A stretch of DNA of 64,000 nt. Origin: JANYLB01 sp963837715. GTDB lineage: Bacteria > Actinomycetota > Acidimicrobiia > IMCC26256 > JANYLB01. Below, piece by piece: positions 17,844-26,698 of this stretch (position 1 is its first letter; the number at the start of each line of letters is the position of its first letter). The position numbers and the translations under genes were made by a program. The stretch is taken from assembly GCA_963837715.1 (NCBI GenBank), contig CAWIOF010000002.1:1178001-1242000 (forward strand), given 5' to 3'. A model generated the notes under the pieces. It saw only the letters and a program-made list of their open reading frames with translations, did no database searches and was not told the origin of the DNA.

Positions 17844-18275
17844 TCAGACCCCGAGGTAGGCCTCGGTCAACCAGTCTCGGACGTCGCCGTCGACATCTTC
17901 GGGGCCCCGGAGGTTGACCCAGTGGAAGATCCGCGCCCCGGCGACGATCGGCTTGCGGGCGATCCTCGGATGCTCGACGCGCCGGTGCAAGGGGAACGAC
18001 AGGGCGACCCACTGCCGCATCGGACGCAGCTCGACGAGGCTGCCGTCGTGCTTGAGGAAGATCCCGACGGAGACGGGCTCCACGTGGACCGGACCCAACG
18101 TCTCGAGGTGGGCATGCACGGCCTCGAAGATCGGTCGCTCGAACTCGGGACCGGTTGCGAAGTACTCGTCGAGGCTCATCGCCGGGGCGCACTCGTGCGT
18201 CTGGTGGGCCCGTGCGAACCGGCGCCGACACTTCGGGCACGTCCAGCTCCCCACGGGTCCATCCTCGCGCGACAC
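17844..18275 (-). CDS. DUF5655-like protein with N-terminal zinc finger
   Basis: About 143 residues. A zinc knuckle WTCPKCRRRFARAHQTHEC (C-x2-C...H-x3-H/C) starts near residue 14, then a compact domain FATGPEFERPIFEAVHAHLETLG resembling DUF5655. The GTG at 18275 is given; the GTG at 18254, directly before the zinc finger, is an equally good choice. Upstream in-frame codons overlap the divergent nitrilase gene. The separation of the two divergent starts is only 7 to 28 bases. Function unknown. Confidence 0.6.
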   Translation of the reverse strand: MSREDGPVGSWTCPKCRRRFARAHQTHECAPAMSLDEYFATGPEFERPIFEAVHAHLETLGPVHVEPVSVGIFLKHDGSLVELRPMRQWVALSFPLHRRVEHPRIARKPIVAGARIFHWVNLRGPEDVDGDVRDWLTEAYLGV

Positions 18276-18282
18276 TCGCTCG

Positions 18283-19113
18283 GTGAAGGTCGCCGCATAC
18301 CAGGCTCCGTACCTCCCGTTCGGGAGCCTCGATGCAGTCGCGCTCATCCGGGCGCAGCTCACAGCGTGCGAGACCGCAGGAGTCGAGATCCTCTGCTGTC
18401 CCGAAGCGGTGATCGGCGGACTCGCCCACGAGTCGGCCGGTCAGTCACCGGGCGACGTGGCCCTGACGGTGGCGACCGGCGAGCTCGCCGCCACCGTCGC
18501 ACCACTGCTCGACTCGCCGATCACCACGATCGTCGGGTTCACCGAACGGGACCCGACCGGGAACCTGTTCAATTCGGCGGCGGTGCTCGACGACGGGAGG
18601 ATCACCGCCGTCCACCGGAAGTCGTACCCCGGCGCCCGCACGGTCATCCAGGCCGGCGGCGAACTTCGGGTCCTCCGCCGCCAGGACACCGAGTTCGGGA
18701 TCGTGATCTGCAACGACCTCTGGTATCCGGAGCCGACGCGGATCCTCGCGGCCGCGGGCGCTGCGATCGTGTTCGTCCCCACCAACAGCGGCCACACCCC
18801 CACGGTGTCGTCGGCGTTCCGCGCTCGCGGAGAGAACCTGCCGGTCGCCCGCGCGGTCGACACCACCACCACGGTCGTGGTCGCCGACATCGCCGGTCGT
18901 GAAGCCGGTCGGGTCGCGCACGGGTTCAGCGCGATCGTCGACCCCGACGGTGTCGTGCTCACGCGGGCCGAGCCGCTACGACCCGGCCTCGTCGTCGCCG
19001 AGGTGGAGGCGGAGCGACGTCCGTTCGATCCCCGGGGTCATGACGGCCACACGAACGCCGTCGTCCACCGGCAGTTCCTCGACCTGCTCCCGGCGGCGCC
19101 CCGCACCGAGTGA
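18283..19113 (+). CDS. Nitrilase-family carbon-nitrogen hydrolase
   Basis: A 276-residue CN-hydrolase with a complete Glu-Lys-Cys triad: Glu41 (CCPEAVIGG), Lys113 (AVHRKSYP) and Cys143 (IVICNDLWYPE). It belongs to the amidase/N-carbamoylase-like branch rather than to true nitrilases, judged by the short length and the IxICNDxxYPE pattern. Cytoplasmic. The start VKVAAYQAPYL at GTG 18283 fits the family N-terminus; upstream codons in frame overlap the divergent gene. The amide it hydrolyses is unknown. Confidence 0.75.
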   Translation: MKVAAYQAPYLPFGSLDAVALIRAQLTACETAGVEILCCPEAVIGGLAHESAGQSPGDVALTVATGELAATVAPLLDSPITTIVGFTERDPTGNLFNSAAVLDDGRITAVHRKSYPGARTVIQAGGELRVLRRQDTEFGIVICNDLWYPEPTRILAAAGAAIVFVPTNSGHTPTVSSAFRARGENLPVARAVDTTTTVVVADIAGREAGRVAHGFSAIVDPDGVVLTRAEPLRPGLVVAEVEAERRPFDPRGHDGHTNAVVHRQFLDLLPAAPRTE

Positions 19114-19194
19114 CCGGTTCCCCGCGCGGGCCGAATCCGGGCGCCGCGTGCGGCGGTCTACCGTGATGCGGATGGCTCTCGGACAGGTCGGGCG

Positions 19195-20601
19195 TTGACT
19201 CCCCGGCGCCGACGAGCCGGCCGGCTGGTCCTCGTGGTCGTTCCGTGCCTGGTCCTGGTCTGCACCGCACTCGCGTCGACCTCGACGTCTTCGACCACGA
19301 CGACGACCCGACCGCCCCAGGTCCCCGACACCGTCGACGCGACCGGGAAGGCCGACGTGACCGCGTCGCTGCAGGCCTACGTCAACAGCGTGCCCGACGG
19401 TGGGACCGTTCGTCTGCAATCGGGCGGGACGTATCGCATCGAGGGGACCCTGGTGCTGAACAACCGCCGGAACCTCACCGTCGACGGCAACGGAGCAAGG
19501 CTCTTCGCCACCACGCTCGGCAGCCAGAGCCGGAGTCAGCTGAACCTGTACGGGGGTTCCGGGATCGTGATCCACGACCTCTCGATCACGGGGGCGAACG
19601 CGTACGCCGGCACCGACGAACGGGCGTACCAACCGGCCCAGGCGTTCCAACACGGCATCCGCATCGCGGGCGCGACCGACGTCGAGATCACGCGCGTCCG
19701 GATCTCGGCCACCTACGGCGACTTCGTCTACCTCGGCCGGGGCGACGGCGATTCGTGGTCGGAGCGGATCTGGGTCCATGACTCCCAGTTCGCAGGGAGC
19801 GGACGGCAGGGCATCGCGATCGCCGCCGGGCGCGACGTGGTCATCGAACGCAACAGCATCACGAACACGCGTCGCGCCACGATCGATCTCGAACCGAACG
19901 GCGAGACGTGGGGCGCGGAGAACGTGCACATCATCGACAACGTGGTCGGCCCGGGCCGGCTGCTCTTCGTCGCCGCCGCCGGTGCCGGTCCGGTCGACCG
20001 CGTCGTCGTGGCCCGGAACTTCCTCAGCGGGCGCTCGTTGACCATGGTGGTGAGTCCGCCGAAGGGCATGCGCTACAGCAACTTCTACGTCGTCGACAAC
20101 CAGACCAACATCCCGGTGCACCGACCGCCGCTCGCCTTCACCGCCGTCAACTCCCTGGTGGTGACCGGCAACGACGTGCCGATCGATCTCGCGGGAATCC
20201 CCGCAGTCCTCACCACCAACGTCTGTGGGATCACGGTGGCCGGGAACAACCCGGGGCCCGCCGGAGTGGAGCTCACAGTCGGCCCACCGGTGTGCGACGC
20301 GCCCGGGCCCGCAGCCAACGTCCCGCCGCCACCGGCGGTCGCGGGTCGACCGGTGAGCGCGGCTCCCCCGCCGACGACGAGCACCACTCGCGCATCGAGC
20401 ACCACGAGCACCACGCGGAAGCGCTCCGACACGCCCGTCCCGGCTGCGTCGGGCCCGACCGGGAGTGGCGACAACGGGACCGGGACCGCGCTCGTCGTCG
20501 CCCTTGTCTTCCTCGTGATCGCGGGAAGCGGAACGTGGTTCTTCCTGCGGCGTTCGGCGCGTCAGCGGGCCGAGAGGAAGGCTGCGAGTCGTTCGGCGTA
20601 G
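19195..20601 (+). CDS. Secreted, membrane-anchored right-handed beta-helix protein
   Basis: A 468-residue exported protein starting at TTG 19195. The signal segment is RRRRAGRLVLVVVPCLVLVCTALAS. After a Ser/Thr linker, residues about 45-370 form parallel beta-helix coils (NLTVDGNGARLFATTLG, GIVIHDLSITGANAYAG, GIAIAAGRDVVIERNSI), like pectate-lyase-fold proteins. A Pro/Ser/Thr-rich stretch follows, then one C-terminal membrane helix (TALVVALVFLVIAGSGTWFF) and a basic tail. Type I topology is likely, with the helix outside. It may bind or cleave polysaccharide. It opens the surface-glycan part of the window and overlaps the convergent GT4 gene by 40 bases. Confidence 0.7.
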   Translation: MTPRRRRAGRLVLVVVPCLVLVCTALASTSTSSTTTTTRPPQVPDTVDATGKADVTASLQAYVNSVPDGGTVRLQSGGTYRIEGTLVLNNRRNLTVDGNGARLFATTLGSQSRSQLNLYGGSGIVIHDLSITGANAYAGTDERAYQPAQAFQHGIRIAGATDVEITRVRISATYGDFVYLGRGDGDSWSERIWVHDSQFAGSGRQGIAIAAGRDVVIERNSITNTRRATIDLEPNGETWGAENVHIIDNVVGPGRLLFVAAAGAGPVDRVVVARNFLSGRSLTMVVSPPKGMRYSNFYVVDNQTNIPVHRPPLAFTAVNSLVVTGNDVPIDLAGIPAVLTTNVCGITVAGNNPGPAGVELTVGPPVCDAPGPAANVPPPPAVAGRPVSAAPPPTTSTTRASSTTSTTRKRSDTPVPAASGPTGSGDNGTGTALVVALVFLVIAGSGTWFFLRRSARQRAERKAASRSA

Positions 20602-21698
20602 ACCGCGGCTGTCGCCGCGGCGCTGAAGCGGACCGTCTCGCGTCGCCCCGCCCGACCCATCGACGCCCGGAGATCGTCGTCGTCGAGGAGAGCCCCGACC
20701 GCGTCGGCCATGAGTCCGGGATCGTGACGAGCCACGACCACCCCGGTCACACCTTCGTCGACCACCTCGTCGACGCCACCCACCGGGAAGGAAACCACCG
20801 GGCAGCCCGACATCAATGACTCGATCGCGACCCCGGGGATTCCTTCGGCGTCGCTGGTGAGGAGCATCAGCTCGACGCCGCCGAAGATCCACTCCACGTC
20901 GGGACGGTGGCCGAGGAACGTGACCGACGCATCGAGACCACGACGGCGCACGTCGGCCTCGAGATCGGCGCGCAGCGGTCCGTCGCCTGCGAGCACCAGG
21001 TGGACGCGCCGGCCGTCGGCGATCAGGCGGGCGAGCACCGCGAGTGCCTGATCGGGGCGCTTCTGGTCGACGAGATGACCCACGAAGCCGATCAGGATCT
21101 CGTCGTCGCCCACGCCGACCTCGCTTCGGAGTCGGGCGGTTGCCCCGGCCCGGTCGAGGGCCACGAACCGGTCGGGTTGGCGGGAGTTCGGGATGATCCA
21201 GATCGGTCCGCCGAAGCGCAGTCGCCGCAACTCGGCCTCGAGCGCGGCCGTGAGTGCGACCCCGACGTCGAAGCGCCGGGCGATCGCCCACCACCACTGC
21301 CGCCGACCCGGCTGCCACACCGTGTCGGGGAACCCGAGGATCCGCTGCCAGACGAGCACCGGCCGGTGCCGAGGTGCCGCCAGGGCGACGATCTGCGCGG
21401 GCCAACCCCCGTGGGCGATGACGACGTCGAAGGGTTCGGTCGCGAGCAGGCGCCGAACCTTGCGGACCCGGACGAGCAGCTCGCGGAGCCCCAACCCGAC
21501 CGAATCGTCGAGCGGGGTCATCCCGGGTTCCCGACCACCGTCGGTGGCGGGGCCGAGGGCCACGAGCCGGTCGTGATGACCGAGTCGGTCGAGCTCGTCG
21601 GCCAGCTCGACGGCGACGAGCTCCGCGCCCCGGCGGTGGCTCCGGGCGAGCAGGTGGAGGATGCGCATCGGCCGGGTGTCGGAGGTCGGCGATGGCAT
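20562..21698 (-). CDS. GT4-family glycosyltransferase
   Basis: A 378-residue GT-B protein. The N-terminal domain opens with MRILHLLARSHRRGAELVAV. The donor-binding half has LIGFVGHLVDQKRPDQALAV, LVLAGDGPLRADLE and the E-x7-E motif in SDAEGIPGVAIESLMSGCPVV, the usual GT4 nucleotide-sugar site. The ATG at 21698 is preferred because a TACCGT hexamer sits seven bases upstream, a leaderless arrangement; the alternative ATG at 21668 starts directly at MRIL. Retaining transfer of a sugar to a cell-surface glycan precursor is the family role. Sugar unknown. It is divergent from another GT4. Confidence 0.75.
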   Translation of the reverse strand: MPSPTSDTRPMRILHLLARSHRRGAELVAVELADELDRLGHHDRLVALGPATDGGREPGMTPLDDSVGLGLRELLVRVRKVRRLLATEPFDVVIAHGGWPAQIVALAAPRHRPVLVWQRILGFPDTVWQPGRRQWWWAIARRFDVGVALTAALEAELRRLRFGGPIWIIPNSRQPDRFVALDRAGATARLRSEVGVGDDEILIGFVGHLVDQKRPDQALAVLARLIADGRRVHLVLAGDGPLRADLEADVRRRGLDASVTFLGHRPDVEWIFGGVELMLLTSDAEGIPGVAIESLMSGCPVVSFPVGGVDEVVDEGVTGVVVARHDPGLMADAVGALLDDDDLRASMGRAGRRETVRFSAAATAAVYAERLAAFLSAR

Positions 21699-21705
21699 CC
21701 GGCGG

Positions 21706-21711
21706 ACGGTA
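21706..21711 (-). promoter_or_regulatory. Leaderless -10 promoter element of the GT4 gene
   Basis: TACCGT on the minus strand lies seven bases before the ATG at 21698. The same hexamer and spacing recur before the second PhyH gene at 54133. Confidence 0.45.
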
Positions 21712-21756
21712 CCCGGCCTCCAGGTCGGCGCCAAAATCACGATCCGACGGCCCGAG

Positions 21757-21762
21757 TACCCT
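21757..21762 (+). promoter_or_regulatory. Leaderless -10 promoter element of the second GT4 gene
   Basis: TACCCT lies eight bases before the GTG at 21771, with no ribosome site between them. Confidence 0.35.
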
Positions 21763-21770
21763 CCTGCCCC

Positions 21771-22967
21771 GTGGCCCGAGCGATCTTCGTCGTGACCGGT
21801 TCGAGCACCGCGCAGCAGGGCCCGGTCGCCGCGCTCGTGTCGACGGCGGGTTGGGCCGCGGCGGCGCAGCGCGTGCTCGGTGAGGCGTGGATCGCCACAC
21901 CGCAGGGCCTGATCGAGCCCGCCGACGCCCGCCGGCGAGGGTCAGCCCCCACCCTGCGGAGCAGTCCGAGCCCGTCGCTGCGTCGACACCTCCCCGCTCC
22001 GGTCAAGACCGCGGTGAAGGACGTGCGGCAGTGGCGGCGCGCCCGCACGTTCACCGTCGACCCCGAGGGACCGTGGTCAGCCGGCGACGTCGCCTTCGTG
22101 TGGCAACGCCACGAGCTCTTCCAGGATGCCGGGTTGCGCCTCGCCGGCGCGATCGGCGCGCCGTCGGTGCTCTTCGTCCCCGCCACGGTGATCTGGGAGG
22201 CCGAGCAGTGGGGTACGACCCGGCCCGGGTGGGGCCGCTGGCTCGAGCAGCACGGTGAGCGACCCGCACTCCGGCGCGCGGATCTCGTTGCGTGCGGGAC
22301 CGATCACGTGGCCGAGCAGGTCCAACGGCTCGGCGTCGCACAGGACCGCATCCTGCTCACGCCCAGCGGGGTCGACCTCGATCTCTTCGACTCCGGTCGC
22401 GACGCCGCGCCCACTCGGGCCCGACTCGGCCTCGAGGGTCGGTTCGTGGTGGGGTGGGTCGGCAGCTTCCGCCGCTTCCACGCCATCGAACAAGCCGTCG
22501 ACGCCGTGGCTGCGGTCGACGGAGCCACCCTCCTCCTCGTCGGCGACGGTCCGGAGCGGCCGCGCATCGAACAGCTCGCGCGCGACCGGGGGGTACCGGC
22601 CGTGTTCACGGGCACGGTCGAACACGGCGACCTCCCGGCGCTCCTCGCGGCGATGGACGCGGCGCTCGTCCTCGCTCCCATCGGCTCGGAGTACCACTAC
22701 TCCCCGCTCAAGCTCGCCGAGTACCTCGCGACCGGAGTCGCCGTGGTCGCCCCCGCCGTGGGTCAGCTCCGCGAGCGACTGACCGACGACGTCGACGCGC
22801 TGCTCGTGCCCCCGCACGACCTCGCCGCCCTGGTCCGCGCCCTGGTGCGACTCCGCGACGAACCCGGCACCCGGCAGCGGATCGCCCGCGCCGGCCGGGC
22901 CGCGGCCGAAGCCGAGTGGTCATGGGACCACCAGGTACGACGCGTCTGCGATGCGCTCGGCGCCTGA
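21771..22967 (+). CDS. GT4-family glycosyltransferase
   Basis: A 398-residue GT-B protein. The N-terminal domain is divergent (ARAIFVVTGSSTAQQGPVAA), while the C-terminal domain is clear: FVVGWVGSFRRFHAIEQAVD, TLLLVGDGPERPRIEQLARD and the E-x7-E segment SEYHYSPLKLAEYLATGVAV, followed by LVPPHDLAALVRAL. No membrane helix; it probably works on the inner leaflet. The start is the GTG at 21771, with a leaderless promoter element just upstream. It is divergent from the GT4 on the other strand and convergent with the GT39-like gene. Confidence 0.75.
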   Translation: MARAIFVVTGSSTAQQGPVAALVSTAGWAAAAQRVLGEAWIATPQGLIEPADARRRGSAPTLRSSPSPSLRRHLPAPVKTAVKDVRQWRRARTFTVDPEGPWSAGDVAFVWQRHELFQDAGLRLAGAIGAPSVLFVPATVIWEAEQWGTTRPGWGRWLEQHGERPALRRADLVACGTDHVAEQVQRLGVAQDRILLTPSGVDLDLFDSGRDAAPTRARLGLEGRFVVGWVGSFRRFHAIEQAVDAVAAVDGATLLLVGDGPERPRIEQLARDRGVPAVFTGTVEHGDLPALLAAMDAALVLAPIGSEYHYSPLKLAEYLATGVAVVAPAVGQLRERLTDDVDALLVPPHDLAALVRALVRLRDEPGTRQRIARAGRAAAEAEWSWDHQVRRVCDALGA

Positions 22968-22986
22968 GCCGTTCTTCGGCCCGGAC

Positions 22987-24594
22987 TCAGGTCCGCTCGA
23001 GTCGGAACACCTCGACCGGCCCGATCCAACCGATGCGCGCACCGCGCGCGAACCCCAACGTGTCGAGCATCCCCGCGATGTCGGTCACCGCCGGTTCGCA
23101 GTCGGGAGTGTGGAACAAGAGCGGCCTCGCCCGATCGGCTCCTCGGGGAACGGGAGGAACGTCGGCTCGACCCGGTGGCGCGAGGAGGAACGACGCGTCG
23201 GACGGGACCCACATCGCCGCGCCGGGTGTCGCACCCCGCATCGAGCAGTCGGCCACGACGAGCGTCGCGCGCGAAGCCTCGGCCACCGCCCGTCGCTGCG
23301 AGGCGTGGACCTGGGTCGCGGCGTCGTCGAACCTCCACCCGGCCACGCCCATCAACACCGCCGCCGCGAGGAGCACGATCGTCGGACGAACGAGGCTCCC
23401 CCGCACGGCCAGAGCCGCCGGAACCGCGAACGCACCGAGTACCACGATCGCGGGCCAGAAGAGCAGGAGATACTGCCAGCCGGCCGCGTGCGGCGGAGCG
23501 CGTCCGAGCAGGTACGCCGCCGAGGCACCGAACAAGGCGATTCCACCGATCCCGAGCGACGCGGCGACAACCGGTTCCTGGCCCAGCACCCGTCGGAACG
23601 GTTGATACCACCACACCATGCCGGCAAGGAGGGCGACCCCCACGACCAGCACCACGAGCTCCGCGATCCGGCGGCTGCCGGCGTCGAGCGCGACGAAGTC
23701 GACGAAGCCCGCGCTCCATCGCCGGAGCCGCGCGTCGAATGAGACGGAGGGAAGCGACGCGAGGTAGCCGTTCAGGCGGGCGTACTGCGCCCGAAAGGCG
23801 GGGTGGACAAGCCATGCGGCCGCAACGCCTCCCGTCACCGCACCCAGCACACCCAGCACGGCCCGTGGCGCGCGGCGCGACCACCGGACAGTGAGCACCA
23901 CGAGCGCGCCGACCAGCGCGAAGACGAATTGGTGCGCGGTGAGGAGGCCGAGCACGCCCGCGGCGAAGAGTCCGGCCAGCAGCCGCGGCGACGTGGGCGT
24001 CTGCAGGAGACGGGCGGTGACCCAGATCAGGCTCACCCCTGCGAGCATCAGGAAGGGGTACTGGCGTGCGGTGGCCGCACTCGAGACCACTGCGGGGCTG
24101 AGCGTGAACACGCCCACGGCGAGGGCCGCGAGGAGTCGGTCGCCGAGCGCAGTGACGAGCAGGGAGTAGAGCACGAGCCCGGCCAGGAGCACCGCGACGA
24201 GGTTGACCACCGGCCCGCTCCAGAGGATCCCCAACCCCGCGGTGCGTGCGACGGAGAGCGCCCAGAAGAACAGTGGCGGGTGGTAGTCGAGATCGGCCAG
24301 GTTCCGACGGACCTCGGTCATCGTCGTCTGGTCGTCGATCTGCAGGAAGCGGTGGAGATCCGACCCGGAAGACCAGGAGCCCAGCGGCGCCCCGCCGTCG
24401 ACGACGCGTTGCCAGTCGTCGAGGTGGCCCGACGCCGCGAGATGGCTGATGACCTCGTCGTGGTCGAGGGCAGCCCGGGCCCCCACCGCCTTGACCACCA
24501 GTGCGATGGTCACCAGCGCCACGAGAGCCAACACGACGACAGGCAACGCCCCGAGCACCGCAGCCCGCCGGGAACGCGGTGCTTCCTCCACCAC
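22987..24594 (-). CDS. GT39/ArnT-like integral membrane glycosyltransferase
   Basis: A 535-residue polytopic protein. The first membrane helix is AALPVVVLALVALVTIALVV-like near residue 15, followed by a loop with Asp-Glu (ALDHDEVISHLAASG), the conserved acidic pair of the GT-C first loop. DYHPPLFFWALSVARTAGLG matches the dolichyl/polyprenyl-phosphate mannosyltransferase family. At least nine further membrane segments are seen, and a short external C-terminal domain with two Cys. It probably moves a sugar from polyprenyl phosphate to an exported acceptor. The GTG at 24594 has no obvious ribosome site. Confidence 0.65.
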   Translation of the reverse strand: MVEEAPRSRRAAVLGALPVVVLALVALVTIALVVKAVGARAALDHDEVISHLAASGHLDDWQRVVDGGAPLGSWSSGSDLHRFLQIDDQTTMTEVRRNLADLDYHPPLFFWALSVARTAGLGILWSGPVVNLVAVLLAGLVLYSLLVTALGDRLLAALAVGVFTLSPAVVSSAATARQYPFLMLAGVSLIWVTARLLQTPTSPRLLAGLFAAGVLGLLTAHQFVFALVGALVVLTVRWSRRAPRAVLGVLGAVTGGVAAAWLVHPAFRAQYARLNGYLASLPSVSFDARLRRWSAGFVDFVALDAGSRRIAELVVLVVGVALLAGMVWWYQPFRRVLGQEPVVAASLGIGGIALFGASAAYLLGRAPPHAAGWQYLLLFWPAIVVLGAFAVPAALAVRGSLVRPTIVLLAAAVLMGVAGWRFDDAATQVHASQRRAVAEASRATLVVADCSMRGATPGAAMWVPSDASFLLAPPGRADVPPVPRGADRARPLLFHTPDCEPAVTDIAGMLDTLGFARGARIGWIGPVEVFRLERT

Positions 24595-24952
24595 GACCGG
24601 CGCGTTCCGGTGGAACTCGACGCCGGCGGTGTCGGTCGGGAGCTCGTCGACGACCCCCCGGTGCGCCGTGGAGCGCTCGAGGGTCCTGGTCCCGATCGAG
24701 GCGGTGGACGCGGCGCGCGGTCTCGGGCTCGACGGGTCGTCCGGGGGTTGCGGCCCGTTGAGGACCCACTGGCGCCTCCTGCTCCCCCCGCTCGAGCGTA
24801 CCCACGGGTCGGGCCAGGAAGCGGCATGGTCCGGTGGGCATCCGATGACAGCATTGTGTGGTCAGCCGGATCCGGAGAATGATGTGTGTCCGACTCCCCG
24901 GCTCCGCCGACGGACCGGCCCGACCGACGCCACAGAGTCAAAGGACGAAACC
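24595..24952. other. 358-base intergenic region between divergent GT39-like and methyltransferase genes
   Basis: No conserved coding sequence is recognised. The right end holds a possible promoter for the methyltransferase (24854-24883) and its ribosome site AAAGGACG. The left half is GC-rich and may hold the 5' control region of the GT39-like gene. Confidence 0.4.
24854..24883 (+). promoter_or_regulatory. Possible promoter of the methyltransferase gene
   Basis: TTGTGT (24854-24859) and AATGAT (24878-24883) are separated by 18 bases and lie about 70 bases before the ATG at 24953. The region is AT-richer than its surroundings. Confidence 0.3.
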
Positions 24953-25735
24953 ATGACCTCATCGACCGAATCGGGCCTCCCCGTACCGCCCGGACTCCAG
25001 CGTGGGAACCACCGAGAGCGCGAGGAGTGGCTCGAATCCGGGCTGTTCGTCGTCGACGTCCTGAACCGCACGGTCGAACGCGACGACCTCGCCGGTGTCG
25101 ACGTCCTCGATGTCGGGTGCGGGACCAAGATCGTCAAGACGCTGATCGACAACCACCTCCCCGTCGGCCGCTATGTGGGTGTCGACGTCGCCGCTCCGGT
25201 CATCGAGTGGCTGCAGACGAACGTCGACGACCCGAGGTTCGAGTTCCACCACCTCCCGGCCCGCAATGACCTCTACAACCCCGACGGCACGACCCTCGGC
25301 GACTTCGATCAGCTCCCCGCCGACCTGAGCGCGTTCGATCTCATCTGCCTCTTCTCGGTGTTCACGCACCTGGCCCCCGACGACTACGTCGCCATGCTGC
25401 GCCTGCTCCGCCGCCACATCCGGCCAGATGGCCGCCTCGTCTTCTCGGTGTTCCTGAACGACCCCGAGCACCCGTCACCGTTCGCGCTCGCACTGGAAGC
25501 GAACCTGAAGAGCGACGACCCGGCGGTCGTCGCAGAGGCCGAGGCGGCGATCGCACGCACCCAGGCCGCCAAGGACCGGGGCTTCATCGACGAGATCCCG
25601 GACAAGCCGCTGATGCAGGCCCGCTACGACAAGGACTTCGCGCTCGAGCTCTTCGACGGCACCGGCTGGGAGGTCGTCGCCGTGAACCCGCCCGACCGCT
25701 ACATCCAGCACTCGATGGTCTGTCGCCCCGTCTGA
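24953..25735 (+). CDS. Class I SAM-dependent methyltransferase
   Basis: A 260-residue protein. Motif I is VDVLDVGCGTKIVKTLIDNH, the acidic residue after strand 2 is in YVGVDVAAPVIEWLQ, and the post-motif DLICLFSVFTHLAPDDY is typical of glycan and small-molecule methyltransferases. The ATG at 24953 has AAAGGACG upstream. It starts a plus-strand series of glycan genes: a GT2 gene follows after six bases. It probably methylates a sugar or a precursor. Which one is not known. Confidence 0.75.
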   Translation: MTSSTESGLPVPPGLQRGNHREREEWLESGLFVVDVLNRTVERDDLAGVDVLDVGCGTKIVKTLIDNHLPVGRYVGVDVAAPVIEWLQTNVDDPRFEFHHLPARNDLYNPDGTTLGDFDQLPADLSAFDLICLFSVFTHLAPDDYVAMLRLLRRHIRPDGRLVFSVFLNDPEHPSPFALALEANLKSDDPAVVAEAEAAIARTQAAKDRGFIDEIPDKPLMQARYDKDFALELFDGTGWEVVAVNPPDRYIQHSMVCRPV

Positions 25736-25741
25736 GCCGAC

Positions 25742-26650
25742 GTGACGTCCCTGAGCGTCGTCGTGGTCGTCCACGACATGATCCGCGAGCTCCCCCGGAC
25801 CCTGCGTTCGCTCAGCCCGAGCGTGCAGGTCGGGATCGAGGCCGACGACTACGAGGTGATCGTGGTCGACAACGGGTCGGCCGCGCCTGTCGAACCGGAA
25901 CTGATCGCGGAGTTCGGCGGTCACCTGCGCGTCGAGCGGATCGACCCCGCGCCTCCGTCGCCCGTCCGGGCCGCGAACCGCGGGCTTGCGCTCGCCGACG
26001 CCGACCTCGTCGGCTTGATCATCGACGGCGCGCGGATCGCCTCTCCCGGTCTGCTCGCAGGTGCTCGCCGCGCCCGGCTGCTCGCCGACCGACCGGTCAT
26101 CACCGCACCCGCGTTCCATCTCGGCTCGGTCGCCCACATGCAGGCGGCCGAGGTCGGCTACGACCAGGCGGTGGAAGACGACCTCCTCGCCGATTCCGGC
26201 TGGGAATCCGACGGGTACCGGCTCTTCTCGATCGCCGCCCTCGCCGGTTCGTCGGGCCGGGGTCTGTTCGGTCCGATGGGTGAGAGCAGCAGCCTGTTCA
26301 CACTGCGTGGCGTGTGGGACGAGCTCGCAGGACTCGACGAGCGCTTCGACCTCCCGGGCGGCGGCCTGGCCAACCACGACCTGTACCGACGGGCGTGCGC
26401 GCTCGTAGCGACCGAGCTGGTCGTGCTCCTCGGCGAAGCGACGTTCCACCAGTTCCACGGGGGTGCGGCCACCTCGCGCCGCTTCACCTGGGACGAGATG
26501 CACGCCCAGTACGAGGCGCTCCGCGGCGAACCCCACCGGCCGCCCGGGAACCGGCCGCTCTACGTCGGGCGGCTCGCACCGGAGGTGCTCCCCCACCTCG
26601 AACGCTCCGCCCGGCAGGCGATCGACCGGATCGCCAACCACGGTGAGTAG
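25742..26650 (+). CDS. GT2-like glycosyltransferase of an unusual IDGA subtype
   Basis: A 302-residue GT-A protein. The N-terminal strand and nucleotide site are present (LSVVVVVHDMIRELPRTLRS, YEVIVVDNGS). Where GT2 enzymes have a DxD metal motif this one reads LIIDGARIASPGLL. FDLPGGGLANHDLYRRA and GEATFHQFHGG follow. The same unusual motifs occur in the GT2 domain of the large fusion at 45430. The GTG start lies six bases after the methyltransferase stop. Activity may use a different metal geometry or be lost. Sugar unknown. Confidence 0.7.
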   Translation: MTSLSVVVVVHDMIRELPRTLRSLSPSVQVGIEADDYEVIVVDNGSAAPVEPELIAEFGGHLRVERIDPAPPSPVRAANRGLALADADLVGLIIDGARIASPGLLAGARRARLLADRPVITAPAFHLGSVAHMQAAEVGYDQAVEDDLLADSGWESDGYRLFSIAALAGSSGRGLFGPMGESSSLFTLRGVWDELAGLDERFDLPGGGLANHDLYRRACALVATELVVLLGEATFHQFHGGAATSRRFTWDEMHAQYEALRGEPHRPPGNRPLYVGRLAPEVLPHLERSARQAIDRIANHGE

Positions 26651-26666
26651 TCGATCCGGGGACCGC

Positions 26667-26672
26667 TACGAT
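26667..26672 (+). promoter_or_regulatory. Possible -10 promoter element before the sulfotransferase fusion
   Basis: TACGAT lies 26 bases before the ATG at 26699, leaving room for a short leader with GGAG as ribosome site. No convincing -35. Confidence 0.3.
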
Positions 26673-26698
26673 GTCCGGTCTCACGGACTGGAGCCGCA

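Noticed and set aside
18976..21900. A 974-codon minus-strand open frame across the nitrilase, beta-helix and GT4 genes
   Set aside because: Low-complexity Arg/Gly/Pro composition and overlap with three well-supported genes show that it is a high-GC shadow.
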